Source of the DNA: Bradyrhizobium sp. BR13661
GTDB taxonomy: Bacteria > Pseudomonadota > Alphaproteobacteria > Rhizobiales > Xanthobacteraceae
NCBI RefSeq assembly: GCF_029892425.1
Contig: NZ_JARXWB010000001.1
Location: 558,001 to 622,000, forward strand
Length of the DNA: 64,000 nucleotides
Direction: 5' to 3'
Positions within the stretch are counted from its first letter, which is position 1. The number at the start of each line of letters is the position of its first letter. The position numbers and the translations under genes are program-made. The notes beneath the pieces are model-generated. The model was not told where the DNA came from and made no database searches. It saw only the letters and a list, made by a program, of their open reading frames with translations. Positions 6,568-15,927 of the stretch are shown here, piece after piece.

Positions 6568-6657
6568 ATGATCTTTGATTATACGCTCGCCGGTGCCGTC
6601 TCGTTCGGCCTGCTGATCTACCTCACCTATGCGCTGCTGCGGCCGGAGCGGTTCTGA
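6568..6657 (+). CDS. kdpF: K+-transporting ATPase small subunit KdpF
   Basis: 29 residues, MIFDYTLAGAVSFGLLIYLT then YALLRPERF, the same length and layout as E. coli KdpF (one membrane span, C-terminal A-L-x-x-x-E-x-F). KdpF is a lipid-like stabilising subunit of the KdpFABC complex in the inner membrane. It lies 11 bases after the preceding micro-ORF and upstream of kdpA. Confidence 0.8.
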   Translation: MIFDYTLAGAVSFGLLIYLTYALLRPERF

Positions 6658-6660
6658 GCC

Positions 6661-6762
6661 GTGCTGCTTCTCGAATTGTTGCTGGCCGACGCTGCGCTCG
6701 TCGGCTGCCTGCTTGCGGTGCTGCCGCCGCTGTTGCGCCGGACACCAAGCCTGAAGGGTTGA
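6661..6762 (+). CDS. Third small membrane ORF of the kdp leader (hypothetical)
   Basis: 33 codons, GTG start 3 bases after the kdpF stop: about 22 hydrophobic residues ([20 protein letters not shown]) then a basic tail ending RRTPSLKG. The stop lies 4 bases before the kdpA start, so it fills the gap exactly, which argues for translation. No family is known to me. Confidence 0.4.
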   Translation: MLLLELLLADAALVGCLLAVLPPLLRRTPSLKG

Positions 6763-6766
6763 TTCC

Positions 6767-8470
6767 ATGACTGTGATCGGTTGGCTCCAGATCATTCTAT
6801 TCTGCGTCATCATCGTCGCGCTTGCAAAGCCGCTCGGCTGGTACATGACGCGCGTTTTCAGCGGCGAGAAGACATTTCTCTCGCCGGTGCTGCGCCCGAT
6901 CGAGGCCGGCATCTACTGGATCTCCGGCGTCGACGAGAAGCGCGAGCAGCATTGGCTGACCTACACGGTCGCCATGCTGCTGTTCCATGTCGGCGGCTTC
7001 CTCATCATCTATGGCGTGATGCGCCTTCAGGCCGTGCTGCCCTTCAATCCGGCCGGGCAGGTCGCGGTTGCGGAGGATCTGTCGTTCAACACCGCGATCT
7101 CCTTCATCACCAACACCAACTGGCAGAATTACGGCGGCGAGAGCACGATCTCCTATCTCGTGCAGATGGTGGGCCTCACCCACCAGAACTTTCTGTCGGC
7201 GGCCACCGGCATTGCGCTTGCGGTGGCGCTGATCCGCGGCTTCTCGCGCGCCTCGATGCGCACGGTCGGCAATTTCTGGGTCGATGTCACGCGCTGCACG
7301 CTCTACGTGCTGCTGCCGATCTGCGTTGTCTACACGCTATTCCTGGTCTCGCAGGGCATGCCGCAGACGCTCGGAGACTATGTCGATGCGACGACGCTTG
7401 AAGGCGCCAAGCAGACCATCGCGGTCGGGCCGGTGGCCTCGCAGGTTGCGATCAAGATGCTCGGCACCAACGGCGGCGGCTTCTTCAACGCCAACGCCGC
7501 GCATCCGTTCGAGAACCCGACCGCGCTGTCGAACTTCGTGCAGATGCTGTCGATCTTCGCGCTGGGCGCCGCGCTGACCAACGTGTTCGGCCGCATGGTC
7601 GGCAACCAGCGCCAGGGCTGGGCGATCCTGGCCGTGATGGGCGTGCTGTTCGTCGCCGGCGTCGCCGTTACCTATTGGGCGGAAGCCAATGGCACTTCGA
7701 CGTTGCAGGCGCTAGGCCTTGCCGGCGGCAACATGGAGGGCAAGGAGGTCCGCTTCGGCATCGTCGCGTCCTCGCTGTTCGCCGTGATCACCACGGCCGC
7801 CTCCTGCGGCGCCGTGAACGCCATGCATGACAGCTTCACCGCGCTCGGCGGCATGATCCCGCTGATCAACATGCAACTGGGGGAAATCATCGTCGGCGGC
7901 GTCGGCGCCGGCCTCTACGGCATGCTGCTGTTCGTCGTGCTCGCGATCTTCGTCGCAGGTCTGATGGTCGGCCGCACGCCGGAATATGTCGGCAAGAAGA
8001 TCGAGGCGCGCGAGGTCAAGATGGCGATGCTGGCGATCCTGGTGCTGCCGCTGATGTATCTCGGCTGGACCGCGGTCGGCGTGGTCTATCCTGCGGCGGT
8101 GGCCTCGATGGCCAATGCCGGACCGCACGGTTTTACCGAGGTGCTCTACGCCTATACGTCGGCGACCGGCAACAACGGCTCGGCCTTTGCGGGCCTCACC
8201 GGCAACACCTTCTTCTACAACCTGACGCTCGCATCCGCGATGTTCGTCGGCCGCTTCTTCATGATCGTGCCGGCGATGGCGATCGCGGGCTCGCTCGCCG
8301 CCAAGAAATCGATCCCGCCGTCGGCGGGCACGTTCCCGACCACCGGCGGGCTGTTCGTCGGCCTCGTCGTCGGCGTGATCCTGATCATCGGCGGCCTCAC
8401 CTTCTTCCCGGCTCTCGCACTCGGCCCGATCGTCGAGCATCTCGCGATGAACGCCGGTAACGTCTTCTGA
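6767..8470 (+). CDS. kdpA: Potassium-transporting ATPase subunit A (KdpA)
   Basis: 567 residues, normal length. This is the K+-binding, channel-like subunit of the KdpFABC pump in the inner membrane, related to SKT channels, with about ten membrane helices. Selectivity-filter-type loops are visible: [16 protein letters not shown] (P1), [20 protein letters not shown] (P2), [17 protein letters not shown] (P3) and [17 protein letters not shown] (P4). The ATG at 6767 is preceded by AAGGG. First large gene of kdpFABC; kdpB follows 17 bases later. Confidence 0.98.
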   Translation: MTVIGWLQIILFCVIIVALAKPLGWYMTRVFSGEKTFLSPVLRPIEAGIYWISGVDEKREQHWLTYTVAMLLFHVGGFLIIYGVMRLQAVLPFNPAGQVAVAEDLSFNTAISFITNTNWQNYGGESTISYLVQMVGLTHQNFLSAATGIALAVALIRGFSRASMRTVGNFWVDVTRCTLYVLLPICVVYTLFLVSQGMPQTLGDYVDATTLEGAKQTIAVGPVASQVAIKMLGTNGGGFFNANAAHPFENPTALSNFVQMLSIFALGAALTNVFGRMVGNQRQGWAILAVMGVLFVAGVAVTYWAEANGTSTLQALGLAGGNMEGKEVRFGIVASSLFAVITTAASCGAVNAMHDSFTALGGMIPLINMQLGEIIVGGVGAGLYGMLLFVVLAIFVAGLMVGRTPEYVGKKIEAREVKMAMLAILVLPLMYLGWTAVGVVYPAAVASMANAGPHGFTEVLYAYTSATGNNGSAFAGLTGNTFFYNLTLASAMFVGRFFMIVPAMAIAGSLAAKKSIPPSAGTFPTTGGLFVGLVVGVILIIGGLTFFPALALGPIVEHLAMNAGNVF

Positions 8471-8487
8471 TTGTTGGAGTGACCTCC

Positions 8488-10602
8488 ATGGAAACCATGA
8501 AACTGCAAAAGCGCGCTCCGATGTCGGCGATGCTCGATCCCAAGATCGTCGTGCCCGCAATCAGCGCCTCCTTCGTTAAGCTTGATCCGCGCCTGATGAT
8601 CAAGAATCCAGTGATGTTCGTGGTTGAGATCGTGGCCGCGCTCACCACGGTGATCTTCCTGCGCGACCTCTTCACGGGGGGCGCAAATCTCGGCTTCACC
8701 TTCCAGATCATCCTCTGGCTCTGGTTCACCGTGCTGTTCGCCAATTTCGCCGAAGCGGTGGCCGAGGGCCGCGGCAAGGCGCAGGCGGAATCGCTGCGCA
8801 AGACCCGCACCGAAAGCCAGGCCAAGCTGCTGAGCGGCGCGGGTAGGGACTTCAGGCTCGTGCCGGGTACGAGCCTGAAGGTCGGTGACGTCGTGCTGGT
8901 CGAGGCCGGGGATACCATCCCGTCCGACGGCGAGGTGATCGAGGGCGTTGCTTCCGTCAACGAAGCCGCCATCACCGGCGAATCCGCGCCCGTGATCCGC
9001 GAATCCGGTGGCGACCGCTCGGCGGTGACGGGCGGCACGCAGGTGCTGTCCGACTGGATCCGCGTTCGCATCACGGCGGCTCAGGGCTCGACCTTCATCG
9101 ACCGCATGATCAAGCTGGTCGAGGGTGCCGAGCGTGCAAAGACGCCGAACGAAATCGCGCTCAACATCCTGCTCGCCGGCCTCACCATCATCTTCGTGTT
9201 CGCCACTGTCACCATTCCGAGCTATGCGGCCTATGCCGGCGGCTCGATCTCGGTGATCGTGCTGGTCGCGTTGTTCGTGACGCTGATCCCGACTACGATC
9301 GGCGCGCTGCTGTCGGCCATTGGCATCGCCGGCATGGACCGCCTGGTCCGCTTCAACGTGCTGGCCATGTCCGGCCGCGCAGTCGAGGCTGCCGGCGACG
9401 TCGACACGCTGCTGCTCGACAAAACCGGCACCATCACGCTGGGCAACCGCCAGGCGACTGCGTTCCGTCCCGTGCGTGGCGTGACCGAGCAGGAGTTGGC
9501 GGACGCTGCCCAGCTCGCCTCGCTTGCCGACGAGACACCGGAAGGTCGTTCGATCGTCGTGCTCGCCAAGGAGAAGTACGGCATCCGTGGCCGCGATATG
9601 GCGGAGCTCGGCGCAACGTTCGTTCCGTTCACGGCGCAGACCCGCATGAGCGGCGTCGATGCCGGCGGGTCATCTGTGCGCAAGGGCGCGGTCGATGCCA
9701 TCCTGAACTACATCGGTGGCGGCTCCGCGCAGGCGGTCGCCACGGGGAACGCCGTACGCGCCATTCAACCGTCCCCGAGTTCGGACATGGCGCGAGAGAT
9801 TCAGGCAATTTCCGACGAGATCGCCAAGGCGGGCGGCACGCCGCTGGCTGTTGCCAAGGACGGCCGGCTGCTCGGCGTCATCCAGCTCAAGGACATCGTC
9901 AAGGGCGGTATCCGTGAGCGCTTTGCCGAGCTGCGCCGCATGGGCATCCGCACCGTCATGATCACCGGCGACAACCCGATGACCGCCGCGGCGATCGCGG
10001 CGGAAGCCGGTGTCGACGACTTCCTGGCGCAGGCAACGCCCGAGGACAAGCTCAAGCTGATCCGCGACGAGCAGGCCAAGGGCAAGCTGGTCGCCATGTG
10101 CGGCGACGGCACCAACGACGCGCCCGCGCTGGCGCAGGCCGACGTCGGTGTCGCCATGAACACCGGCACCCAGGCCGCGCGCGAGGCCGGCAACATGGTC
10201 GACCTCGATTCCAATCCGACCAAGCTGATCGAGGTGGTCGAGATCGGCAAGCAGCTCTTGATGACGCGCGGTGCGCTGACGACCTTCTCGATCGCCAACG
10301 ACGTCGCAAAGTATTTTGCAATCATCCCGGCGATGTTCCTGGCGTTCTACCCGCAGCTCAACGTGCTCAACGTCATGAACCTGTCGAGCCCGCAGAGCGC
10401 CATCCTGTCGGCGATCATCTTCAACGCGCTGATCATCATCGGCTTGATCCCGCTGGCGCTGAAGGGCGTTGCCTATCGCGCGGTCGGTGCTGGCGCGCTG
10501 CTTCGTCGTAACCTCTTGATCTACGGCCTCGGCGGCATCGTCATTCCTTTCATCGGTATCAAGGCGATCGACCTCGTCGTTGTCGCCCTGCACCTGGCCT
10601 AA
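8488..10602 (+). CDS. kdpB: Potassium-transporting ATPase subunit B (KdpB)
   Basis: 704 residues from ATG 8488 ([11 protein letters not shown]); a GTG at 8479 would add three residues but would leave no room for the TTGGAG ribosome binding site. This P-type ATPase subunit hydrolyses ATP to drive K+ uptake. The phosphorylated aspartate is D311 in [13 protein letters not shown]; the actuator motif is [14 protein letters not shown]; the P-domain hinge is [20 protein letters not shown]; and FTAQTRMSG and VRKGAVDAI are the nucleotide-binding elements typical of KdpB. A repeat element separates it from kdpC. Confidence 0.98.
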   Translation: METMKLQKRAPMSAMLDPKIVVPAISASFVKLDPRLMIKNPVMFVVEIVAALTTVIFLRDLFTGGANLGFTFQIILWLWFTVLFANFAEAVAEGRGKAQAESLRKTRTESQAKLLSGAGRDFRLVPGTSLKVGDVVLVEAGDTIPSDGEVIEGVASVNEAAITGESAPVIRESGGDRSAVTGGTQVLSDWIRVRITAAQGSTFIDRMIKLVEGAERAKTPNEIALNILLAGLTIIFVFATVTIPSYAAYAGGSISVIVLVALFVTLIPTTIGALLSAIGIAGMDRLVRFNVLAMSGRAVEAAGDVDTLLLDKTGTITLGNRQATAFRPVRGVTEQELADAAQLASLADETPEGRSIVVLAKEKYGIRGRDMAELGATFVPFTAQTRMSGVDAGGSSVRKGAVDAILNYIGGGSAQAVATGNAVRAIQPSPSSDMAREIQAISDEIAKAGGTPLAVAKDGRLLGVIQLKDIVKGGIRERFAELRRMGIRTVMITGDNPMTAAAIAAEAGVDDFLAQATPEDKLKLIRDEQAKGKLVAMCGDGTNDAPALAQADVGVAMNTGTQAAREAGNMVDLDSNPTKLIEVVEIGKQLLMTRGALTTFSIANDVAKYFAIIPAMFLAFYPQLNVLNVMNLSSPQSAILSAIIFNALIIIGLIPLALKGVAYRAVGAGALLRRNLLIYGLGGIVIPFIGIKAIDLVVVALHLA

Positions 10603-10605
10603 CCC

Positions 10606-10691
10606 CGTCATTGCGAGGAGCGAAGCGACGAAGCAATCCAGACTGTGTCCACGGAAAGATCCTGGATTGCTTCGCTTCGCTCGCAACGACG
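10606..10691. repeat. Bradyrhizobium-type palindromic repeat between kdpB and kdpC
   Basis: Starts CGTCATTGCGAGGAGCGAAG, continues into GAAGCAATCCAG, a short centre, then CCTGGATTGCTTCG and CGCTCGCAACGACG as the reverse complement. The whole 86 bases can fold into one long hairpin inside the kdp transcript. A second member of the same family is at 59706-59800. Such REP-like elements are frequent between genes in Bradyrhizobium genomes. Confidence 0.8.
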
Positions 10692-10710
10692 ACGCAACTG
10701 GAGACCTAAC

Positions 10711-11316
10711 ATGCTCAGAGAAATCCGCCCCGCCATCGTCCTCTTGCTGGTGCTCACTGCCATCACGGGCCTGGCCTATCCGCTCGCCATGACCGGCATT
10801 GCCGGTGCGATCTTTCCCGCCAAGGCGCAAGGCAGCCTGATCGAGAAGGACGGCAAGGTGGTCGGCTCCGCCCTGATCGGCCAGGAGTTCAAGGACGACA
10901 AATATTTCCACGGCCGCCCCTCGGCGACACTTGCGACGGATCCGAATGATTCGACCAAGACGGTGCCGGCGCCCTACAACGCCGCCAATTCGGGCGGCTC
11001 CAATCTCGGCCCGACCAGCAAGGCGCTGGCCGACCGGCTGAAGGAAGACGTGGACAAGCTGAAGGCCGAAAACCCGAAGGCCGCCGTTCCGGTCGATCTG
11101 GTCACGACATCGGCCAGCGGCCTCGATCCCGATATTTCGCCGGAGGCAGCCCAATTCCAGGTGCCGCGCGTCGCCAAGGCGCGAAACGTCTCGGAAGAGC
11201 AGCTCAACCAGCTCGTCGCCGCCAACACGCAAGGCCGTCTGCTCGGCCTGCTCGGCGAACCCCGGGTTAACGTTCTCGCCTTGAACCTCGCACTGGATCG
11301 TGCACCCGCGAAGTAG
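10711..11316 (+). CDS. kdpC: Potassium-transporting ATPase subunit C (KdpC)
   Basis: 201 residues from ATG 10711 ([20 protein letters not shown]); the open frame extends upstream only through the repeat element and is ignored. One N-terminal membrane span then a periplasmic domain with [17 protein letters not shown] and [19 protein letters not shown], all standard KdpC motifs. KdpC couples or stabilises KdpA/KdpB and raises ATP affinity. The 108-bp gap from kdpB is wide for this operon and is filled by the palindromic repeat, which might lower the amount of kdpC translated or stabilise the kdpAB mRNA. Confidence 0.97.
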   Translation: MLREIRPAIVLLLVLTAITGLAYPLAMTGIAGAIFPAKAQGSLIEKDGKVVGSALIGQEFKDDKYFHGRPSATLATDPNDSTKTVPAPYNAANSGGSNLGPTSKALADRLKEDVDKLKAENPKAAVPVDLVTTSASGLDPDISPEAAQFQVPRVAKARNVSEEQLNQLVAANTQGRLLGLLGEPRVNVLALNLALDRAPAK

Positions 11317-11356
11317 CGGTCTAGGCTCGCGGCACACGGATGGCTATATTCGCACC

Positions 11357-14080
11357 ATGGTTCGAGAGCGCCGCGATTCCGAACAACGTCCGTCGCCGGA
11401 GGCGCTGCTGGAAGCCGCGCGCCGCGAGGAGAGCGCGAGCGGCAAGCTGAAGATCTTCGTCGGCGCCGCCCCCGGCGTCGGCAAGACCTACGAGATGCTG
11501 CAAAGCGCCCATGCCAAGCGCAAGGCCGGCATCGACGTCGTGGTCGGCTTCGTCGAGACCCATGGCCGCGCCGAGACCGAGGCGCTGGTGCGGGGGCTCG
11601 AAGTGGTCCCGCGCAAGCGGCTCGAATACCGCGGGCAGATCGTCGAGGAGATGGACCTCGACGCGGTGATCGCGCGGCGGCCGAAGATTGCGCTGGTCGA
11701 CGAGCTCGCCCACACCAACGCGGCCGGCAGTCGACACCCAAAGCGCTATCTCGACGTCGAGGAGCTGCTCTCCCACGGCATCGACGTCTACACCGCCGTC
11801 AACATCCAGCACATCGAGAGCCTGAACGACGTCGTCGCCCAGATCACCCATGTGCGGGTGCGCGAGACCGTGCCGGATTCGGTCTTCGACCGTGCCGATG
11901 CGATCGAGCTGATCGACCTTACTCCCGACGACCTGATCCAGCGCCTGCGTGAAGGCAAGGTCTACGTCCCCAAGCAGGCCGAGCGGGCGCTGGAGCATTA
12001 CTTCTCGCCGGGCAATCTCACGGCGCTGCGCGAGCTCGCGCTGCGGCGCACGGCCGAGCGGGTCGACGAGCAGCTGCTTACTCACATGCAGGCGAACGCC
12101 ATCGCCGGCCCTTGGGCCGTGGGCGAGCGCATTCTCGTCTGCGTCAGCGAGGACCCGCGTGCGGCCGGGCTCGTGCGCTATACGAAGCGTCTGGCCGACC
12201 GGTTGCACGCGCAGTTCACCGCGATCTCGATCGAGACGCGGCGCTCGCTTCAGCTCTCGGACCAGGAGCGCGACCGGCTCGCCGATACGCTGCGGCTCGC
12301 CGAATCGCTCGGCGGCGAGGCGCTGACGATTCCCGCGGTCGGCCGCCGCATCGCCGATGACGTCATCAACTTCGCGCAGGGCAACAACGTCACCCAGATC
12401 GTGATCGGCAAGTCGACCCGCTCGCGCTGGTTCGAAATCACGCGCGGCTCCGTCGTGCATGATCTGGTACGCCGCGCCGGCAATATCAGCATTCACGTCA
12501 TTCCCGGCGACGAGCTGACGGACGAGGCGGTGCCGAAGACGGCGGTGCAGACCGCGGCGCGGTCCGAACCGTTCAATCCGCTGCCCTATCTGAAGGCGCT
12601 CGGCATCGTGGTGGTCGGCCTCGGCGCCGCCGAGCTGATCCAGCCCTATTTCGGTATCGAGAACGTCGACCTCGTGCTGCTCACGGCAGTGGTGGCCGTT
12701 GCCGTCCGCTATGGTCTGTGGCCGTCTCTGCTTGCGACCGTCGCGGCTTCTCTGTCCTACAATTTTTTCTTCCTGCCGCCGATCTACACCTTCACGATCA
12801 CTGACCCGACCAATGTCGCCGCCTTCGTCCTGTTCATGGTGGTGGCGATGATCGTGTCCAATGTCGCTGCGCGCGTGCGCACGCAGGCTGACACCGCGAT
12901 CGGCCGCATCAGGACTACCGAGCAGCTCTATGCCTTCAGCCGCAAGCTGGCCGGCACCGCGACCCTCGACGACGTGCTGTGGGCCTCGGCCTATCAGATC
13001 GCGCTGATGCTGAAGGTGCGGGTGGTGCTGTTGCTGCCGGAGGATGGGCTGCTCACGGTGAAGTCCGGCTATCCACCTGAAGACCAGCTCGACCAGGCCG
13101 ATCTCGCCGCCGCCAACTGGGCCTGGAGCAACGACCGTTCCGCCGGTCGGGGTTCGGATACGCTGCCGGGCGCCAAGCGGCTGTTCCTGCCGATGCGCAC
13201 CGGTCGCGGCCCGATCGGCGTGATCGGCATTGACAACGACCGCACGGGTCCGCTGCTGACGCCGGACCAGCGCCGGCTGTTGGATGCGCTGGTGGATCAG
13301 GGCGCGCTCGCGATCGAACGCGTGCTGCTGGTCGAAGACATGGACCGCGTCAAGCGCACCGTCGAATCCGAGCGCTTGCGCTCGGCGCTGCTGACCTCGA
13401 TCTCGCACGATCTGAAAACGCCGCTCGCCTCCGTGCTGGGCGCGGCATCGACCATGCGCGATCTCGCCGGCGCGCTGTCCGACACCGAGAAGCGCGATCT
13501 GCTGGCAACCGTAATCGACGAGTCCGAGCGGCTCAACCGCTTCATCGCCAATCTGCTCGACATGACCAAGCTCGAATCCGGCGCCATCGTGCCCAACACG
13601 GCGCTGCACGATCTCAGTGAAATCGTCGGCAGCGCGCTGCGGCGTGCATCCAAGATCCTCACTTCGCATAAGGTCGAACTGGTGTTGGCAGCCGATCTGC
13701 CGATGCTCCAGCTCGATGCCGTATTGTTCGAGCAGGTCTTGTTCAACCTGCTCGACAACGCCGCGAAATATTCACCGGCCGAGACCGCCATTTCGATCAA
13801 GAGCGAGCGCGAGCGAAATCAGGTGATACTGCAAATCGCCGACGAAGGTGCCGGCATCCCACCCGACGAGCTCGAAAGTGTGTTCGACAAATTCTACCGT
13901 GTGCAAAAGGGCGACCATGTCCGCCCCGGCACCGGGCTCGGGCTCGCCATCTCGCGCGGTTTTGTCGAGGCGATGCACGGCACCATCACGGCCGCCAATC
14001 GCGGCGACCGGAGCGGAGCCGTAATCACCATCCGTCTGCCTGTTCCGGCGCAGACCCAAGCATTGGATACTGCCGCATGA
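11357..14080 (+). CDS. kdpD: Osmosensitive K+ channel histidine kinase KdpD
   Basis: 907 residues from ATG 11357 (MVRERRDSEQRPS). Domains in order: KdpD N-terminal domain (about 30-240) with Walker A GAAPGVGKTYE; a USP-like domain (about 250-375, ITQIVIGKSTRSRW); four membrane spans (about 410-515); a GAF-like region; HisKA with phosphoacceptor H684 in SISHDLKTPLASVLG; HATPase with N-box FNLLDNAAKYSP and G-boxes ADEGAGIPPDE and RPGTGLGLAIS. It senses low K+/turgor and phosphorylates KdpE to switch on kdpFABC. It ends in a 4-base overlap with kdpE. Its start is 40 bases after kdpC. Confidence 0.97.
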   Translation: MVRERRDSEQRPSPEALLEAARREESASGKLKIFVGAAPGVGKTYEMLQSAHAKRKAGIDVVVGFVETHGRAETEALVRGLEVVPRKRLEYRGQIVEEMDLDAVIARRPKIALVDELAHTNAAGSRHPKRYLDVEELLSHGIDVYTAVNIQHIESLNDVVAQITHVRVRETVPDSVFDRADAIELIDLTPDDLIQRLREGKVYVPKQAERALEHYFSPGNLTALRELALRRTAERVDEQLLTHMQANAIAGPWAVGERILVCVSEDPRAAGLVRYTKRLADRLHAQFTAISIETRRSLQLSDQERDRLADTLRLAESLGGEALTIPAVGRRIADDVINFAQGNNVTQIVIGKSTRSRWFEITRGSVVHDLVRRAGNISIHVIPGDELTDEAVPKTAVQTAARSEPFNPLPYLKALGIVVVGLGAAELIQPYFGIENVDLVLLTAVVAVAVRYGLWPSLLATVAASLSYNFFFLPPIYTFTITDPTNVAAFVLFMVVAMIVSNVAARVRTQADTAIGRIRTTEQLYAFSRKLAGTATLDDVLWASAYQIALMLKVRVVLLLPEDGLLTVKSGYPPEDQLDQADLAAANWAWSNDRSAGRGSDTLPGAKRLFLPMRTGRGPIGVIGIDNDRTGPLLTPDQRRLLDALVDQGALAIERVLLVEDMDRVKRTVESERLRSALLTSISHDLKTPLASVLGAASTMRDLAGALSDTEKRDLLATVIDESERLNRFIANLLDMTKLESGAIVPNTALHDLSEIVGSALRRASKILTSHKVELVLAADLPMLQLDAVLFEQVLFNLLDNAAKYSPAETAISIKSERERNQVILQIADEGAGIPPDELESVFDKFYRVQKGDHVRPGTGLGLAISRGFVEAMHGTITAANRGDRSGAVITIRLPVPAQTQALDTAA

Positions 14081-14766
14081 GTGCTGCCCCGATCAAGGTT
14101 TTGGTGGTCGACGACGAGCCGCCGATCCGCAAATTGCTGCGGATGGGGCTGACGACGCAGGGCTATGAGATCCTGGAGGCGTCGAACGGCAAGATCGCGC
14201 TGGAGAAGCTCACTGAGGAGCCCGCGCTGATCATCCTCGATCTCGGCTTGCCCGACATCCAGGGCCACGAGCTGCTGCGCACCATCCGTGCCCGCAATGA
14301 GGCCGTTCCGATCGTGGTGCTGTCGAGTCGCGGCGACGAAGCCGGCAAGGTGCAGGCGCTCGATCTCGGCGCCGACGACTATCTGACCAAGCCGTTCGGC
14401 ATGGACGAGCTCCTGGCGCGCTTGCGCGCGGCCCTGCGGCATCAGTTGCAGGTGCAGGGCGAACGTCCGGTATTTCGCACCGGCGATCTCTCGGTCGATC
14501 TCGTCCGCCGCATCGTCAAGCTCGGCGAACGCGAGATCAAGCTGTCGCCGAAGGAATACGACCTCCTGCGCGTGCTGGTCCAGCACGCCGGCAAGGTGCT
14601 GACGCATCGTTTCCTGCTGAAGGAACTCTGGGACGAGCTGACCGACGCGCAATACCTGCGCGTCTATGTCCGCCAGCTCCGCCAGAAGATCGAGGCCGAT
14701 CCGGAACGCCCGCAATATGTGCTGACGGAGACGGGGATCGGGTATCGGCTGAAGGCGGGGGATTAA
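14077..14766 (+). CDS. kdpE: KDP operon response regulator KdpE
   Basis: 229 residues. Receiver domain (about 5-120) with acidic pocket VVDDEPP, phosphoacceptor D55 in IILDLGLPD and lysine in DYLTKPFG; OmpR/PhoB-type winged-helix DNA-binding domain (about 130-227) with KLSPKEYDLLRVLVQHAGKV and YVRQLRQKIEADPERP. Partner of KdpD, translationally coupled by an ATGA overlap. It should bind the kdp promoter region; which element in 6133-6472 is its site is not clear from sequence. Confidence 0.97.
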   Translation: MSAAPIKVLVVDDEPPIRKLLRMGLTTQGYEILEASNGKIALEKLTEEPALIILDLGLPDIQGHELLRTIRARNEAVPIVVLSSRGDEAGKVQALDLGADDYLTKPFGMDELLARLRAALRHQLQVQGERPVFRTGDLSVDLVRRIVKLGEREIKLSPKEYDLLRVLVQHAGKVLTHRFLLKELWDELTDAQYLRVYVRQLRQKIEADPERPQYVLTETGIGYRLKAGD

Positions 14767-14815
14767 GCACCGGGCGTAAAGGCAACGTAAATCGCCGCTT
14801 TGGGCACACTCGTCA

Positions 14816-14892
14816 TGGCCGGGCTTGACCCGGCCATCCACGCGCTTCGGCGTGCTCGGATGGACGTGGATGCCCGGGACAAGCCCGGGCAT
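14816..14892. repeat. Palindromic intergenic repeat after kdpE
   Basis: Two strong stems, ATGGCCGGG/CCCGGCCAT at 14816-14838 and ATGCCCGGG/CCCGGGCAT at 14870-14892, enclose nested TCCACG/CGTGGA and CGC/GCG arms, so the 77 bases fold as a multi-branched hairpin. It sits between the ends of the convergent kdpE and ku genes and may end transcription from both sides. This type ('TCATGGCCGGGCTTG...') is common in rhizobial genomes. Confidence 0.75.
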
Positions 14893-14926
14893 GACGGTGC
14901 GGCGCGAGCTGTAACGACGGCTAAGA

Positions 14927-15811
14927 TCACCCCGCCTTCCGCTGCCGCGCCGTCGAACGGTGCGCCTTCTTCGCCGCTCGCTGCCGCCCCGACGCCCGCC
15001 GCGCATGCGACTTCGCCGCTGTCTTCTTGCCGCCTCGTCCCTTCAAGCTTTGCTTTAGAGCATCCATCAGGCTGACGACGTTGCTCGGCCGTTCCTCCGG
15101 CACGGGCAGCTCGATCCTCTTGCCGCTGGCCTTGCGTTTCACCAGCGCCTTGAGCGCGGTCTCATACTCATCTTTGAACTTGCTCGGGTCGAAATGCGCC
15201 GCCTTGGTGTGCAGGATGTGGCCGGCGAGCTCGACCATGTCCCTGGTGATCTTCGGGCTCTTGATCTCATCAAAGAATTGGTCTTCGTCGCGCAGCTCGT
15301 AGGGAAAGCGCAGGGTAGTGCCGAGCAGGCCCTTGCCGAGCGGCTCGATCGCGATGATGTGCTCGCGGTTGGTGAGAACGATCTTGGCGAGGGCGACGCG
15401 GTCCTGGTCTTTCATGGCGTCGCGGATCACGGCGAAGGCGTCGACCGCGGCCTTGCCTTCCGGCGCGATGTAATAGGGGTGGTTCAGATAGCGCTGGTCG
15501 ATCTCCTCGCTCGGCACGAAGCTCTCGATGTCGATGGTGTGGTTGCTCTCGATCTGGACGGCCTCGAGCTCCTCCGGCTCGATCTCGACATATTTGCCCC
15601 TGCGCAGCTCGTAGCCGCGACCCTTCTGGTCGCTCTCGACGATTTCGCCGGTCTTGGCATCCACCATCTGCTGCTTGAGCCGGTTGCCGGTCTCGCGGTT
15701 GATCATGTGAAACCGCGTCTTCTCGGCGGCGGTCGTCGCGGGATAGAGCGCGACCGGGCAGCTGACCAGCGAGAGTTTCAACGTTCCCTTCCAATAGGCG
15801 CGCGGAGCCAT
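14927..15811 (-). CDS. ku: Non-homologous end-joining protein Ku
   Basis: 294 residues from ATG 15811 (MAPRAYWKGTLKLSLVSCPV), preceded by GGAGA. Bacterial Ku binds DNA double-strand ends as a ring-shaped homodimer and recruits LigD. The Ku core (about 1-240) contains VALYPATTAAEKTRFHMI and VELAGHILHTKAAHFDPSKF; the minimal C-terminal LigD-binding segment lies near NVVSLMDALKQSLKG. A Lys/Arg/Ala-rich tail (about 263-294, KKTAAKSHARRASGRQR) resembles the basic extension of Ku2-type proteins that helps DNA threading. It is divergent from ligD with 116 bases between starts, sharing EcfG-like promoter sequences. Confidence 0.96.
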   Translation of the reverse strand: MAPRAYWKGTLKLSLVSCPVALYPATTAAEKTRFHMINRETGNRLKQQMVDAKTGEIVESDQKGRGYELRRGKYVEIEPEELEAVQIESNHTIDIESFVPSEEIDQRYLNHPYYIAPEGKAAVDAFAVIRDAMKDQDRVALAKIVLTNREHIIAIEPLGKGLLGTTLRFPYELRDEDQFFDEIKSPKITRDMVELAGHILHTKAAHFDPSKFKDEYETALKALVKRKASGKRIELPVPEERPSNVVSLMDALKQSLKGRGGKKTAAKSHARRASGRQRAAKKAHRSTARQRKAG

Positions 15812-15840
15812 TCCATTCTCCAGTGATTCCAAGGCGTTTT

Positions 15841-15865
15841 GGAACCCCAACCGCCCCATTGGGTT
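15841..15865 (+). promoter_or_regulatory. EcfG-like general-stress promoter for ligD
   Basis: GGAAC at 15841-15845, 17 bases, then GTT at 15863-15865 (TT after N18). It is interleaved with the minus-strand copy, giving a nearly symmetrical bidirectional promoter with the two -35 boxes on the outside. Expected transcription start about 15872, 55 bases before the ligD GTG. Confidence 0.5.
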
Positions 15866-15873
15866 TTGGTTCC
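15849..15873 (-). promoter_or_regulatory. EcfG-like general-stress promoter for ku
   Basis: On the minus strand, GGAAC (15873-15869), then 17 bases, then GTT (15851-15849), matching the alphaproteobacterial EcfG/RpoE2 pattern GGAAC-N18-19-TT. The -10 part lies about 38 bases before the ku ATG. It overlaps the plus-strand promoter for ligD. Confidence 0.55.
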
Positions 15874-15927
15874 GGGTGGGACTTTTGCCATGCTAGGCTG
15901 AATGCCGAATGAGAAGCGGGACCGGTC

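Noticed and set aside
9670..11337. 555-codon minus-strand frame across kdpB-kdpC
   Set aside because: It runs through two recognised genes and a palindromic repeat, which shows it is a chance open frame.
11321..13669. 782-codon minus-strand frame opposite kdpD
   Set aside because: kdpD on the plus strand has all kinase motifs; the opposite frame is repetitive in His/Gln/Arg and has no domain.
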